Shown: positions 14,934-23,265 of the stretch, one piece after another
How the letters are laid out: the number at the start of each line of letters is the position of its first letter
Numbering within the stretch: the stretch's first letter is position 1
Assembly: GCF_030063135.1 (NCBI RefSeq)
Contig: NZ_JASISO010000066.1
Coordinates: forward strand, 1 to 33,502
DNA from: Streptomyces sp. G-G2
Lineage (GTDB): Bacteria > Actinomycetota > Actinomycetes > Streptomycetales > Streptomycetaceae
DNA length: 33,502 nucleotides
Reading direction: 5' to 3'
The notes under the pieces: model-generated
The model's database searches: none
What the model saw: only the letters and a program-made list of their open reading frames with translations
Told to the model about the DNA's origin: nothing
Translations under genes and position numbers: made by a program

Positions 14934-16941
14934 GCACGACGTCCACGAGTACTCCCGCGCGCTGGTCACCGACATCCAGGCGCTGGCGGACGCCGAGAGC
15001 GGCTCGATTCCGAACACGTTCACCCAGCACGTACTCGAGATCCTTGAGGAAGCCGGTGTCGTCACCGACGCAGCACTCGCCTACCACTCCTCTCGGGGAC
15101 TGGAGATCTACGGCTACGGCATGCCTGAGGACGGGTCCAGCCTCGACCTCTACACGACGGACTTCAACCTGACGCCGTCGAGCAGCAAGCTGACCAAGGT
15201 CGAGTCCGACAGGCTCTTCCGCAGGCTGTTCGCGTTCCTGGGAAAGCACGGGTCAATCCGCCTCAACCAGGAGGACAACACCGACGTGCACGACATGTGC
15301 GTCGGTGTGGAGAAGGCGTTGTCGAACGTTCCGAAGATCCGCCTCTTCCTCCTCAGTAACCGGGTCAGCACGACGAGCGCCCCGGAGCCCACGGAGTTCG
15401 AGGGGATCCCCGTCACCTACGAGCTCTGGGACCTCGCGCGGCTCCACAGGCACGAGACATCCGGGAGCATCGGCGAGCCCATCAAGGTGGCTTTCGAGCG
15501 TCCCCTTCCCTGCCTGGCAGCTCACAGTGACGAGCCGAACTACTCGGTCGTCTTGGCCGTGATTCCCGGTCGGCAGCTGGCCGAGCTGTACAAGGAGCAC
15601 CGGACCCGCCTGCTCGAGCTCAACGTCCGGTCCTTCCTGCAGACCCGCGGCACTGTAAACAAGGGCATCCGCGACACCCTGCTGAAAGCCCCGGGCCAGT
15701 TCCTCGCCTACAACAACGGTGTGACCGCCACTGCCTCGGACGTGGACTTCGAGACCGACGAGGCCGGCCGTCCCATCGCTATCAGGAGCATGACCGGCCT
15801 CCAAATCGTCAATGGCGGCCAGACCACCGCCTCGCTGCATCACGTCCTGACCCGTGACAAGCGGGACTTGGACGGGGTCCACGTGCAGATGAAGCTCACG
15901 ATCGTCGATCCCGCCCATCTTTCCGAGATCGTTCCGAGGATCTCCCAGTACTCCAACACCCAGAACAAGGTGACGTTGGTCGACTTCAGCTCGAACCACG
16001 AGTTCCACGTCGCCTTCGAACGTGTCTCCCGCAGCCTGTGGGCCCCCGCAACCGACGGCAGCGGCCAGGAGACGCGATGGTTCTACGAGCGGGCACGGGG
16101 CCAGTACACCGACAAGTCCGCCGAGTACGAGTCACGCGCCGCCCAGCGCAAGTTCAAGCTGATCACGCCGACACGGCAGAGATTCAGCAAGTCGGACCTG
16201 GCCACCTTCGTGCACTCCTGGGAACAGCTCCCGCACTGGGTGAGCCGCGGCGCCCAGAAGAACTTCGCCCACTTCATGGAGCGGATCGAGAAGTCCGATC
16301 CCGTCGTGGACGTGCAGTACTGCAAGCGCGCCATCGCCACCTCCCTCCTATTCCAGGCTGCCGACCGGATCGCCCGTACACACTCGGCTGGTAGCCACAA
16401 ACGGCTGATCACGACCTACACGGTCGCCCGGCTCTCGCTTGAGGCCAAGAAGCGGATCGACCTCGACAGGATCTGGAACGAACAGGGCACTACGGACGCC
16501 CTGAATGGCGCCCTCGACGAACTCTGTCCCTTGATCATGGATACGGTGATCGCCAGCGACCGGCACGTGTCGGAGTGGGCGAAGAAGCCCGACTGCTGGG
16601 ACGAAGTGTCCCGTATCCCGTGGACGCTTCCCGACGCGTTGGCCCCCGAGCTCACGGCTGATCCCTTCGAGATCGCGTCGCCCGAGAGCACCGAGTCGGA
16701 CGAGGCTGAAGCCGCTGTCGAGGACATCCCCAGCGAGGAGTGGCAGGCTCTCGCAGACTGGGCCCGCGAAGGCCGGGTCCTGCGCTCCGTGGACAGGCAG
16801 CTCGCCGACCGTGTCGCGCAGCGTCTATCCCAGGGGCGAAGGGTCGTAGGGGCCCAGGCCAGGCTGGCGATAGAGGTCTACGAAGATGCCCTGCGGCAGG
16901 GGTTCCACCCTGTTCCCGCCGACCTTGACCACGAGACGTGA
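14926..16941 (+). CDS. AIPR-family (abortive infection phage resistance) protein
   Basis: A 671-aa protein of the AIPR family. Diagnostic stretches are FLAYNNGVTATASDV (about 258-272), TGLQIVNGGQTTAS (about 291-304) and ISQYSNTQNKVTLVDF (about 339-354), then FYERARGQY. The first 200 residues, with GYGMPEDGSSLDLYTTDFN, may hold a degenerate endonuclease-like fold, but I cannot see a full active site. AIPR proteins were named from phage resistance, and in this gene order they belong to Z1-type restriction systems; the biochemical role is not settled. The ATG at 14926 lies inside the end of the nuclease gene. The C-terminal 100 residues are acidic and then helical. A hairpin terminator follows at once. 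Confidence 0.9.
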   Translation: MAEHDVHEYSRALVTDIQALADAESGSIPNTFTQHVLEILEEAGVVTDAALAYHSSRGLEIYGYGMPEDGSSLDLYTTDFNLTPSSSKLTKVESDRLFRRLFAFLGKHGSIRLNQEDNTDVHDMCVGVEKALSNVPKIRLFLLSNRVSTTSAPEPTEFEGIPVTYELWDLARLHRHETSGSIGEPIKVAFERPLPCLAAHSDEPNYSVVLAVIPGRQLAELYKEHRTRLLELNVRSFLQTRGTVNKGIRDTLLKAPGQFLAYNNGVTATASDVDFETDEAGRPIAIRSMTGLQIVNGGQTTASLHHVLTRDKRDLDGVHVQMKLTIVDPAHLSEIVPRISQYSNTQNKVTLVDFSSNHEFHVAFERVSRSLWAPATDGSGQETRWFYERARGQYTDKSAEYESRAAQRKFKLITPTRQRFSKSDLATFVHSWEQLPHWVSRGAQKNFAHFMERIEKSDPVVDVQYCKRAIATSLLFQAADRIARTHSAGSHKRLITTYTVARLSLEAKKRIDLDRIWNEQGTTDALNGALDELCPLIMDTVIASDRHVSEWAKKPDCWDEVSRIPWTLPDALAPELTADPFEIASPESTESDEAEAAVEDIPSEEWQALADWAREGRVLRSVDRQLADRVAQRLSQGRRVVGAQARLAIEVYEDALRQGFHPVPADLDHET

Positions 16942-16944
16942 GCG

Positions 16945-16975
16945 GCGGCAGTCCCGGAACAGCTGGGGCTGCCGC
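16945..16975 (+). terminator. Terminator after the AIPR gene
   Basis: GCGGCAGTCCC (16945-16955) pairs with GGGGCTGCCGC (16965-16975): 11 bp with one G-T pair and a 9-nt loop. It starts 3 bases after the AIPR stop and separates the operon from the convergent methyltransferase gene. Confidence 0.75.
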
Positions 16976-17086
16976 TAGAGGGTTTCCTCGCCTAGCAGTC
17001 GTCTCAAGGCTGACGCTGAGCGAGCTACCCAGTACATCGCCGACGCCACACGCCTCAGCGTCCCTGTTCTGCCGGGGAAGGACCTG

Positions 17087-19063
17087 TCAGTCTGCGGTTA
17101 GCAAAGCATCGAAGGTGGCTGCGGCTCCCTCGTCCTCCTGTGGACGGGTTGGGCAGTAGTCACTCAGCGGGCAGCTTCCACAAACGGGCTGCTTGTCCCG
17201 GCACAGGTTCTCGCCGACGAACCTGATGGCGGCCATGCGCACCGGTGCATCACGGCCAGCACCGAGAAGCTTTATGAGGTTAAGCCGCCCCTCGGTCAGT
17301 CGGTTGGTCAGGTGTGATTGGTTCTGCTGCAACCTCGCAGCCACCCGCAACGCACCCTGGTTGACCAGCATGATGTCGTCGCCAGCCAGCAGCCTGAACA
17401 ACGCGAGCTCAGCTGGCTTGAGCCCCATCATCTTGCTGTGATCAAGGATCGAGTCCGCGTCTACCCAGACCTCCGGCTTGTCGACAACCGGACCGAGTCG
17501 GTCTTCCAAACGCTTGCGGGCTGCTGCTGTCGGTGCCGCGTTCACGAGGGCGAGGTAAACGTCCCGGGTCAGTTCCCTGTGTCCAGCAACACCGTTCATC
17601 ACGTTGGCGAGCTGGCTCGGATGCAGTTTTCCTCCCGAAAGCACCGCCATGACTAGAGCCCCGAGCGGCTTCATCTTCCGGCCGTTGGGGAACTGGTACC
17701 ACTGCTTACCAGCGCGCTGCTCCTTGGCCCAGCGAGTCAGCTCCTCACGTACCTTCGGCCACTTGTCCGTGGCCTCGTGTCCGACGGGTGCATCTTGCGG
17801 CAGGAGAACCCGGGCTGCAGCTTCACCCAACAGCGGGGGAACCGCGTTGCCAATCTGCCGGAAGGCGTCACTCCGCGTGCCTGCGAACCGAAAGCGGTCC
17901 GGGAAGGTCTGGATCCTCGCGGCTTCACGTACGGTCAGCGTTCGCGGCTCTTCAGGATGGATGTACCAGTAACCGTCCTTGGCGATGTGTGCAGTGATTG
18001 TACGGCTCAACTCGTTCCAGTCGAGCTTCTTGTACTTGTCCGTGAACTGCTCCGCGTCGTACCTCTGGAATTCTTTCTCGTCGTCCCCCAGCTTCTCCTC
18101 CAGCTCGGAGTAGAGGGTCTTGGAATCCATGATGGTGAAGATCTTGAAGTCGTCAGTGCGGACCCGCCGCGTCATGTGGTCATGGATTACACTCTTATCC
18201 GCCTTCTTGCGCATTTCCTTGGCGAAGAGAGAAGGTTTCGGCTCTTGACTCTCGTCGTAATCAAGAATTCGGGAGCCCACCGCGTCCAAAGGCTTCGGTT
18301 TGATCGCAGGAAGGTCGCCAATAGCATCCCGCAGGGTGGTCTGCTTCTTTGGCTTATCCCACGTGAAGCTGCCACCATCTCTCCGTGCAAGCAGGATCAG
18401 GCGCTTCCTGTGCTGCGGCACGCGATAGTTCCACGCATCGACGAGACGAACCTGGGTCGCGTACCCAAGGCTCTCCAGCTTTGCCTCGATGATGCGGATC
18501 ACGCTGAAATCGTCACCGAGCCCCATGTCAGGAACGTTCTCCATGAGGACAGTACGAGGAAGGAGCTGCTCCACCACGTCGACATAGGCGCGCCACAGTT
18601 CCTTGCGGAGATCGTGCGGGTCGCGGTTGTGGTTGTCGACCAAGTGTCGAATCTTGCTACGCCCGGCACGACTGAAGGGCTGACAGGGAGGGCCCCCCGC
18701 CACGATGTCAATCTCGGCCCCGGAGTCAAGAATTCGCTGGACGAACGCACCTCGCTGTCCGTCGTCCCCGAGGTCGACACGAAGGCTCATTCCGGGGAAG
18801 TTCACCGCATGAGTCTCGCGTGCCCGCTCGTCGAAGTCCACGGCCGCAGCGGTGGTCCATCCGGCTCGTTCAAGGCCGAGGCTCAGACCGCCGGCGCCCG
18901 AGAAAAGGTCAACGGCGAGACGCTTGCCTTTCCCGTAACCAGACCGGACCCATTCCCCGAATTTTTCCGGCTCACAGTGGTATTTGTGCTTGTCCAGCTT
19001 GAGGTAGTCGCTCCGCTCCAGGGGCACGCCATACGTATTTTTCGCCCCCTTCTCCTTTGCCAC
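17087..19063 (-). CDS. DNA cytosine-5 methyltransferase fused to an endonuclease III-like Fe-S domain
   Basis: A 658-aa protein. Residues about 48-420 are a C5 methyltransferase: motif I VDLFSGAGGLSLGLERAGW, motif IV GGPPCQPFSRAG with catalytic C127, motif VI MENVPD, motif VIII QHRKRLILLARR and motif X RQIGNAVPP. The target-recognition region is about 255-370. Residues about 465-637 look like an EndoIII/HhH-GPD glycosylase domain, ending in C621-x6-C628-x2-C631-x5-C637, the classical 4Fe-4S motif. In my hand alignment the glycosylase catalytic Asp is replaced (LVNQGALRVAARL, where VDTH is usual) and the hairpin Lys is not in register, so the domain may only read DNA. GTG 19063 has an ideal GGAGGA site 7 bases upstream. 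It probably protects host DNA from the convergent operon. Confidence 0.92.
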   Translation of the reverse strand: MAKEKGAKNTYGVPLERSDYLKLDKHKYHCEPEKFGEWVRSGYGKGKRLAVDLFSGAGGLSLGLERAGWTTAAAVDFDERARETHAVNFPGMSLRVDLGDDGQRGAFVQRILDSGAEIDIVAGGPPCQPFSRAGRSKIRHLVDNHNRDPHDLRKELWRAYVDVVEQLLPRTVLMENVPDMGLGDDFSVIRIIEAKLESLGYATQVRLVDAWNYRVPQHRKRLILLARRDGGSFTWDKPKKQTTLRDAIGDLPAIKPKPLDAVGSRILDYDESQEPKPSLFAKEMRKKADKSVIHDHMTRRVRTDDFKIFTIMDSKTLYSELEEKLGDDEKEFQRYDAEQFTDKYKKLDWNELSRTITAHIAKDGYWYIHPEEPRTLTVREAARIQTFPDRFRFAGTRSDAFRQIGNAVPPLLGEAAARVLLPQDAPVGHEATDKWPKVREELTRWAKEQRAGKQWYQFPNGRKMKPLGALVMAVLSGGKLHPSQLANVMNGVAGHRELTRDVYLALVNAAPTAAARKRLEDRLGPVVDKPEVWVDADSILDHSKMMGLKPAELALFRLLAGDDIMLVNQGALRVAARLQQNQSHLTNRLTEGRLNLIKLLGAGRDAPVRMAAIRFVGENLCRDKQPVCGSCPLSDYCPTRPQEDEGAAATFDALLTAD

Positions 19064-19475
19064 GACCCAATCCTCCGTACTTGCCGACCTGAACGAGCTC
19101 CAGGAGATCACGCATGACGCTGCGGAGGCAAGGCTTCCGGTTGGTCCGCGCCGCCGTATGGCCTCGACTGCCACGCGGGTGACCTGCCCGGCGACCGCCC
19201 CGCCACTTGTAGTGTAAAAACGGTCACTTAAAGTAGTGATCTCCTCAGACACCCCATGTTAAAGGAGCCCCCCTAGGACTCTCCCCGTAACTGTCTCGTT
19301 TCAGGGCGACACATCCACGATCGCTACCTGCCTCAACGAGATCCCACACCAGAAGACACGTTCGATCACAGCGATCACAGCGCTGCGCCTCCCTTCATAG
19401 GCGCCGTAGCCACCGCGGCCGCTGGCCCACCGCACGTACTGGGTTCTGAAGCAGATCTGAGCTGTGTCAAGGATC
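19064..19475. other. 412-bp intergenic region with AT-rich dyads upstream of the methyltransferase
   Basis: No convincing gene. The part at 19204-19260 is unusually AT-rich for this genome. It holds two related dyads: CACT-TGT-AGTG (19204-19214) and TCACT-TAAAGT-AGTGA (19224-19239). They lie 140-180 bases upstream of the methyltransferase start and may be its promoter/operator. A GATCACAGC direct repeat sits near 19366-19383. A 75-residue minus-strand frame here has no recognisable similarity and no clear start. Confidence 0.45.
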
Positions 19476-21455
19476 TCAGCTGGCAGAGTCGTCGAGTGTT
19501 GTGACCCACGGCAGCCGAGCTGGCGCATGCCTCCGTAGGACCCGATCCGCCGGCACGAACTCGTGGACTAGCTCGAAGGCGCGGGCGCTCCGCAGCCGGT
19601 GGCAGTCGCCAGCAAGGACTTCTGCGAAGGCAAGCAACTTGCGTCGGGCTGGGCCCTCAAGCAGCTGAGCTGCCGCCTTGGCGCCGCCGCTGATCAGCTT
19701 CGCGGTGCTGATCAACTCGTCCTTAGCGGCTGAATCGCCTTGTGCAAGGGCGGGCAACAAGCGGTCTCGTTCTCCGACCACATGGGCAGCGGCTAAGCAG
19801 AGAACCGTTGAAGCTGCCGTCTCGGCAGGTTCTCCGGCATTGGTCATGGCATTCGCCAGTAGAGGGAGAACGGCGAAAGGAAGGGGGTCCGCAAGCTCCC
19901 AGAGGGGTTCCGCGACTTGGAGTCCGGCATGTGTTCCCGTACGGTCCACGCACAGAGGTGGCAGGCCGGGAGAGGTTTGGCGTAGTTCCCAGCGCTCAAT
20001 GCTGGGGTCTGCCAAGGCGGCCCTGAGAAGCGCACGGCACGCCTCTCTCAGCGTCTCAACGGAGATGTCAGGTACTTCCAACAGTACGAGACTGCCGTAG
20101 CGCCGGATGTCCAGCACCGGGAATCTGGATTCTCCAGCTGCCTGGAGTATGGAGAGGTCTCGGCTGACATAGTTCGACTCTTCCGCGCCCCAAATGATCA
20201 GCGGTGCGTTCTGGGCGTAGGCCAAGGCGACCCCGTGCTCGAACCCGTGACAGATGGCGCGAGCGCGGATCGCTGCGTCCAGTACCTGCTCCAGATCCGT
20301 GGGTTGTCCGCCTAGGAGGAGCGTGCTGTTGACGGGGTCCCAGCGGAAGTCCTCGTGTGCGTTCGCGTTGCGCCACTCAGTGCGGATCATCGAAGCCAGC
20401 AACTTGCAAAGCGGTTCACCGTCTTCAGCCGCCAGCAGGTCCCGTACGGTCGAGAGCGAGGCGCCTTGCGGAACCGCCCTGCCCAGCAGTTCCATGACCA
20501 CGGCGGCCGTGCGCTTGACGTCACCTTCCAGCACGGCCCTGTGCAGGTCCATGGCCGCACGCGCCTTTTCCTCTTGGTGTGCCGCGCGGTTGTAGGCGTC
20601 ACGGTAGGCGACCTGTCCGCGATGGGAGGACAGCATCTCCGGCTCGCGAGCGACGTGTCGTGCAATCACCGAACACGTCAGTTCCGGTTCGGCCTTCAGA
20701 AGGGATGTCACCAGATCACGCGCCGAGAATGCGGCGCGATGCGCCATTAAGGGGCGATCGGACAGCGCGAGGGCGGCAAGGTGATGTAGCAGTTTCACCG
20801 TCAGCGGTAGCGAGTCATCGACCAGATGACTCATGCTCCGTCGCAGCCGACGATCGAGCACCCTCGGAGCCTTCGCCCAAGCGGCCAGCAAGCGGGCCCG
20901 TGACGCAACACCCGACCCGGGACGCAGCTGCGCGGCCGGCACCCCGAGCGTTCGCTGATAGATGTCCTCGTCGGGAAGGCTGGCGTGATCAGCTTTGGCA
21001 GCAGCCTTCAGAGTTCGTCCAACTGCTTGAGCCGCGAGAGCGTGCCTCCGTACCTCAGACCACGCGAACTCCGCCCATCCCTGTTCCAGGCAGGCGAACA
21101 GCGCTCGAGCCTCGCTCCGATTCGCTTTCGCCAGGTCAGCCGCCAACCGTTGCTCTGCCGCGCCGGTGCGGGACGGGCTGAACCGGGAGACCTCTGCTGC
21201 GACAGTGCCCAAGGCGACTACCGACGCGCGGAGATGCCGCAGCAGCTCCGGAAGCTCCTTCCCCACAATCCGGCCGGAAGCGGTTCGCAGTCGCAGGATC
21301 TCTGCGACCATCTCGTCAGTCTTCCGCTGAAGCCCGGGTAGGTCGGCGTCCCTCAACACCGACTTCCATTGCGCGCGGGTTACCGGAACAAAGGCCACGC
21401 GCTGCTGCCCCGTGATGTGTGCAGGAGGTGGGGAGAGATTCAACTTCCGGATCAC
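19476..21455 (-). CDS. Unrecognised 659-aa helical protein with HEPN-like R-x4-H motif
   Basis: I do not recognise a full-length family. The protein is alanine/leucine-rich and almost wholly helical, with no signal peptide or clear membrane span. Around residues 358-370 it reads IRTEWRNANAHEDF. R362-NANA-H367 fits the R-x4-6-H signature of HEPN-type ribonucleases and related abortive-infection proteins (plus-strand 20355-20372). The following FRWDPVNSTLLLGG is a strand-rich exit. A C-terminal part (LIIWGAEESNYVSRDLSIL) is separate and unassigned. GTG 21455 is chosen because it overlaps the stop of a 70-codon upstream frame as GTGA; an upstream extension to 21521 would overlap that frame heavily. 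It lies behind the methyltransferase on the same strand, but 412 bases away. A defence role is inferred from place and motif only. Confidence 0.65.
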   Translation of the reverse strand: MIRKLNLSPPPAHITGQQRVAFVPVTRAQWKSVLRDADLPGLQRKTDEMVAEILRLRTASGRIVGKELPELLRHLRASVVALGTVAAEVSRFSPSRTGAAEQRLAADLAKANRSEARALFACLEQGWAEFAWSEVRRHALAAQAVGRTLKAAAKADHASLPDEDIYQRTLGVPAAQLRPGSGVASRARLLAAWAKAPRVLDRRLRRSMSHLVDDSLPLTVKLLHHLAALALSDRPLMAHRAAFSARDLVTSLLKAEPELTCSVIARHVAREPEMLSSHRGQVAYRDAYNRAAHQEEKARAAMDLHRAVLEGDVKRTAAVVMELLGRAVPQGASLSTVRDLLAAEDGEPLCKLLASMIRTEWRNANAHEDFRWDPVNSTLLLGGQPTDLEQVLDAAIRARAICHGFEHGVALAYAQNAPLIIWGAEESNYVSRDLSILQAAGESRFPVLDIRRYGSLVLLEVPDISVETLREACRALLRAALADPSIERWELRQTSPGLPPLCVDRTGTHAGLQVAEPLWELADPLPFAVLPLLANAMTNAGEPAETAASTVLCLAAAHVVGERDRLLPALAQGDSAAKDELISTAKLISGGAKAAAQLLEGPARRKLLAFAEVLAGDCHRLRSARAFELVHEFVPADRVLRRHAPARLPWVTTLDDSAS

Positions 21456-21664
21456 CGCTGGCGCTGCAGAACAGGACTCTCGTTCGACTGTGCCCAGTTG
21501 GTCGGGCAGGGGTGCGTCCACCAGTACAGGATGGCACCGGCGCCTTGCGCGAGCGTGGTGTTTTCCTCACTCTTATCGGTGCCTGCGTACGCGACGATGC
21601 TGGCGTGGAGTGTGCCGTTCGTGTTGTACAGGTACACGGTCTGAGTGAGCGGACGGGATGGCAT
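21452..21664 (-). CDS. Small hypothetical protein, 70 aa
   Basis: A 70-residue frame starting MPSRPLTQTVYLYNTNGTLH and containing ILYWWTHPCPTNW. Residue composition is mixed and protein-like rather than the Arg/Pro-rich pattern of shadow frames. Its stop overlaps the GTG of the downstream 659-aa gene (GTGA). There is no clear ribosome-binding site. The first codons lie inside the 133-bp repeat block, so the start was probably supplied by mobile-element DNA. It could be a genuine small partner gene or a chance frame. Confidence 0.4.
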   Translation of the reverse strand: MPSRPLTQTVYLYNTNGTLHASIVAYAGTDKSEENTTLAQGAGAILYWWTHPCPTNWAQSNESPVLQRQR

Positions 21665-21777
21665 GTGGTGGATCGGGCGGTAGGCGAGGGCCGGGCAGCA
21701 CCTTGCTGACCTGGGGAACAGGATTATGTGGCACCGCCCGGCAGTAGTTGGGGTGATCTTGTGGGGCCTCTGGATGC
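21645..21777 (+). repeat. 133-bp diverged repeat, copy A
   Basis: This block aligns with 24443-24575 at roughly 80% identity by eye, with almost no gaps. It begins GTGAGCGGACGGG and includes ACCTTGCTGACCTGGGGA and GATCTTGTGGGGCCTC. In copy B the block leads directly into a tRNA-Thr 3' half; here the tRNA part is absent. It is probably the att-proximal end of an older, related integrative element. Confidence 0.8.
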
Positions 21778-21905
21778 ATTTGATGCAGACATTCAGCGTC
21801 CTCGTCTCTTGCAGACAGCTGACCGCGGCAGTGAGGGTTGGTCCTGAGAGCCAACATGGCTATCGGCCTGCTTGAAGTTCCCCCCGGGGCTTGGACAGCG
21901 GGTGT

Positions 21906-22829
21906 TTACGCTGCGGGGGTGAGGTCTTGCCTGAGCAAGGTTCTCGTTTCGAGTGGGGTGATGTATCCGTACTCGGGATGCTTGCGAAGTCGGCTGCGGT
22001 TGTACTCGATCTCGATGTAGCGGAAGACGTCGGCCCGGGCGGCCTCGCGGGTTGCCCAGACGGTGGTTCCGATCTCCGCTTTGAGGATGGCGAACCAGCT
22101 TTCCGCAGCGGCGTTATCGTAACAAGAGCCGACACGGCCCATCGACTGCCGCATGCGCAACTTGCCTATTATCGTGCGGAATTCCTCGCTCGTGTATTCG
22201 CTGCCGCGGTCGGTGTGCATGATGCAGCCATCCTCCAGGCCACCGCGTCCGGCCGCCATCCGCAGGGCCGCCACCGGCAGAGCGGCGCGGTGGTGGTCGG
22301 CCATCGCCCAGCCGATCACCTCCCGCGTCGCGAGATCGATGCAGGTCGCCAGATACACCTTTCCTTCCAGCGTGACGAGTTCGGTCATGTCGCCGACCAG
22401 CCGCATTCCGGGGCGGGGTGCGGTGAAGTCCCGGCCGATCAGGTCGGCGGCGAACACCGCCCGCTTCGCCTGCCGGGTTAGGCCCCGGCGCCGGCGGCGG
22501 GTGATCCCGACGATTCGGTGCTTGCGCATCAGCCGCTCGACCCTCTTGCCGTTCACCGCCCGCCCGGCTCGCCGCAGGGCGGCGTGGACCCGCGGAGCTC
22601 CGTAGGCGCCGCGTGATCCTGCGTGGAGCACGCGGATCTCGTTGACCAGACCTTCCTCCTCGCGCCGTGCGGCCCGCCGCGAGGAGGCTGCCGCTTGGTG
22701 CGCGTAGTAGGTAGAGCGCGGCACTCCCAGTGCTCGACACAGCAGCGCCACGCTGTGACCTGCAAGGTCGCCGTCCGACGCCCTCTCCGCGTCGATGAAG
22801 CGGCACCGCGCGGCGGTGTCTACCTCATC
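21906..22829 (-). CDS. IS3-family transposase OrfB (DDE integrase)
   Basis: A retroviral-integrase-like transposase. Order: HTH_21-type segment CRALGVPRSTYYAH, then RVERLMRKHRIVGI. The catalytic domain follows, with first Asp in LVGDMTEL, second in MHTDRGSEYTS and Glu in NAAAESWFAILKAE, so the DDE triad is complete. It lies one frame back (-1) from OrfA, whose stop is at 22820-22822. The fusion product is probably made by programmed -1 frameshifting around QDEVDTAARC, though no A6G slippery run is present. The start coordinate marks where the frame is entered, not a start codon. The gene looks intact and could be active. Confidence 0.88.
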   Translation of the reverse strand, partial: DEVDTAARCRFIDAERASDGDLAGHSVALLCRALGVPRSTYYAHQAAASSRRAARREEEGLVNEIRVLHAGSRGAYGAPRVHAALRRAGRAVNGKRVERLMRKHRIVGITRRRRRGLTRQAKRAVFAADLIGRDFTAPRPGMRLVGDMTELVTLEGKVYLATCIDLATREVIGWAMADHHRAALPVAALRMAAGRGGLEDGCIMHTDRGSEYTSEEFRTIIGKLRMRQSMGRVGSCYDNAAAESWFAILKAEIGTTVWATREAARADVFRYIEIEYNRSRLRKHPEYGYITPLETRTLLRQDLTPAA

Positions 22830-23125
22830 TTGTCCTGCGCGAAGAAGGCGGTCGCTTTCCCCAGAATGTCGACCGTCTTCTCCAGCTCGCGAACCTTGCG
22901 TCGCAGCTGGCCGAGTTCCTCCCGCTCGGCGCTGGTCAGAGCCCCGGTAGGACCCTCGCCCCGATCGACCGCGGCCTGCTTCACCCAGCCGCGCAGCCCC
23001 TCCGGCGACACCCCGAGATCCCGAGCGACCTCGGTGACCGTCTTGTCCGACGACAGGGCCAGCGCGACGGCATCCCGCTTGAACTCCACCGTGTACCGCT
23101 TGCTCATATTGCTCTTCTTGCTCAC
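22820..23125 (-). CDS. IS3-family transposase OrfA
   Basis: A 101-aa DNA-binding half of the IS3 transposase. A helix-turn-helix (KRYTVEFKRDAVALAL, then VTEVARDLGVSPEGLRGWV) is followed by a leucine-zipper-like stretch EELGQLRRKVRELEKTVDIL and AFFAQDKMR at the end. This is the standard order for binding the terminal repeats and joining OrfB. ATG at 23125; an internal ATG (MSKRYTVEF) is also possible. Confidence 0.9.
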   Translation of the reverse strand: MSKKSNMSKRYTVEFKRDAVALALSSDKTVTEVARDLGVSPEGLRGWVKQAAVDRGEGPTGALTSAEREELGQLRRKVRELEKTVDILGKATAFFAQDKMR

Positions 23126-23265
23126 TACCTGTGACTGCTTCCTCCGGGACCTTCCGTCCCAGTATCAAGCTGTCCAGGTCAAAGGGGGAGCTTCATTCCG
23201 TCGGCGGCGCGATCGCAGGACACATCGTCGCGTTCCCATAGGGCTTGTTGAAAGGTGAAGGTGAG

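Larger units (their letters stand above)
21873..23195 (-). mobile_element. IS3-family insertion sequence, about 1.3 kb
   Basis: Terminal inverted repeats can be read: TGAAGTTCCCCCC at 21873 onward, against the complement of CTTCA at 23191-23195 (TGAAGCTCCCCC inward). About 20 of 26 positions after the first T match, including a shared GGACAGC. OrfA and OrfB lie inside on the minus strand. No target-site duplication is visible with these ends, so the ends may be off by a few bases or the flanks have changed since insertion. Confidence 0.85.

Noticed and set aside
9614..19063. DISARM, BREX or Dnd system
   Set aside because: The signature genes of those systems (drmA/B, pglZ/brxC, dndA-E) are absent; the set here is MORC-like, Z1, PD-(D/E)XK and AIPR.
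17777..19117. A 446-codon plus-strand frame opposite the methyltransferase
   Set aside because: The minus strand has every C5-methyltransferase motif; the plus frame shows no family pattern.
19301..19528. 75-codon minus-strand gene
   Set aside because: It overlaps the end of the 659-aa gene in another frame and shows no start signal or family similarity.
21870..23200. Target-site duplication around the IS3 element
   Set aside because: Flanking bases next to the inferred ends do not match for 3 or 4 bp.
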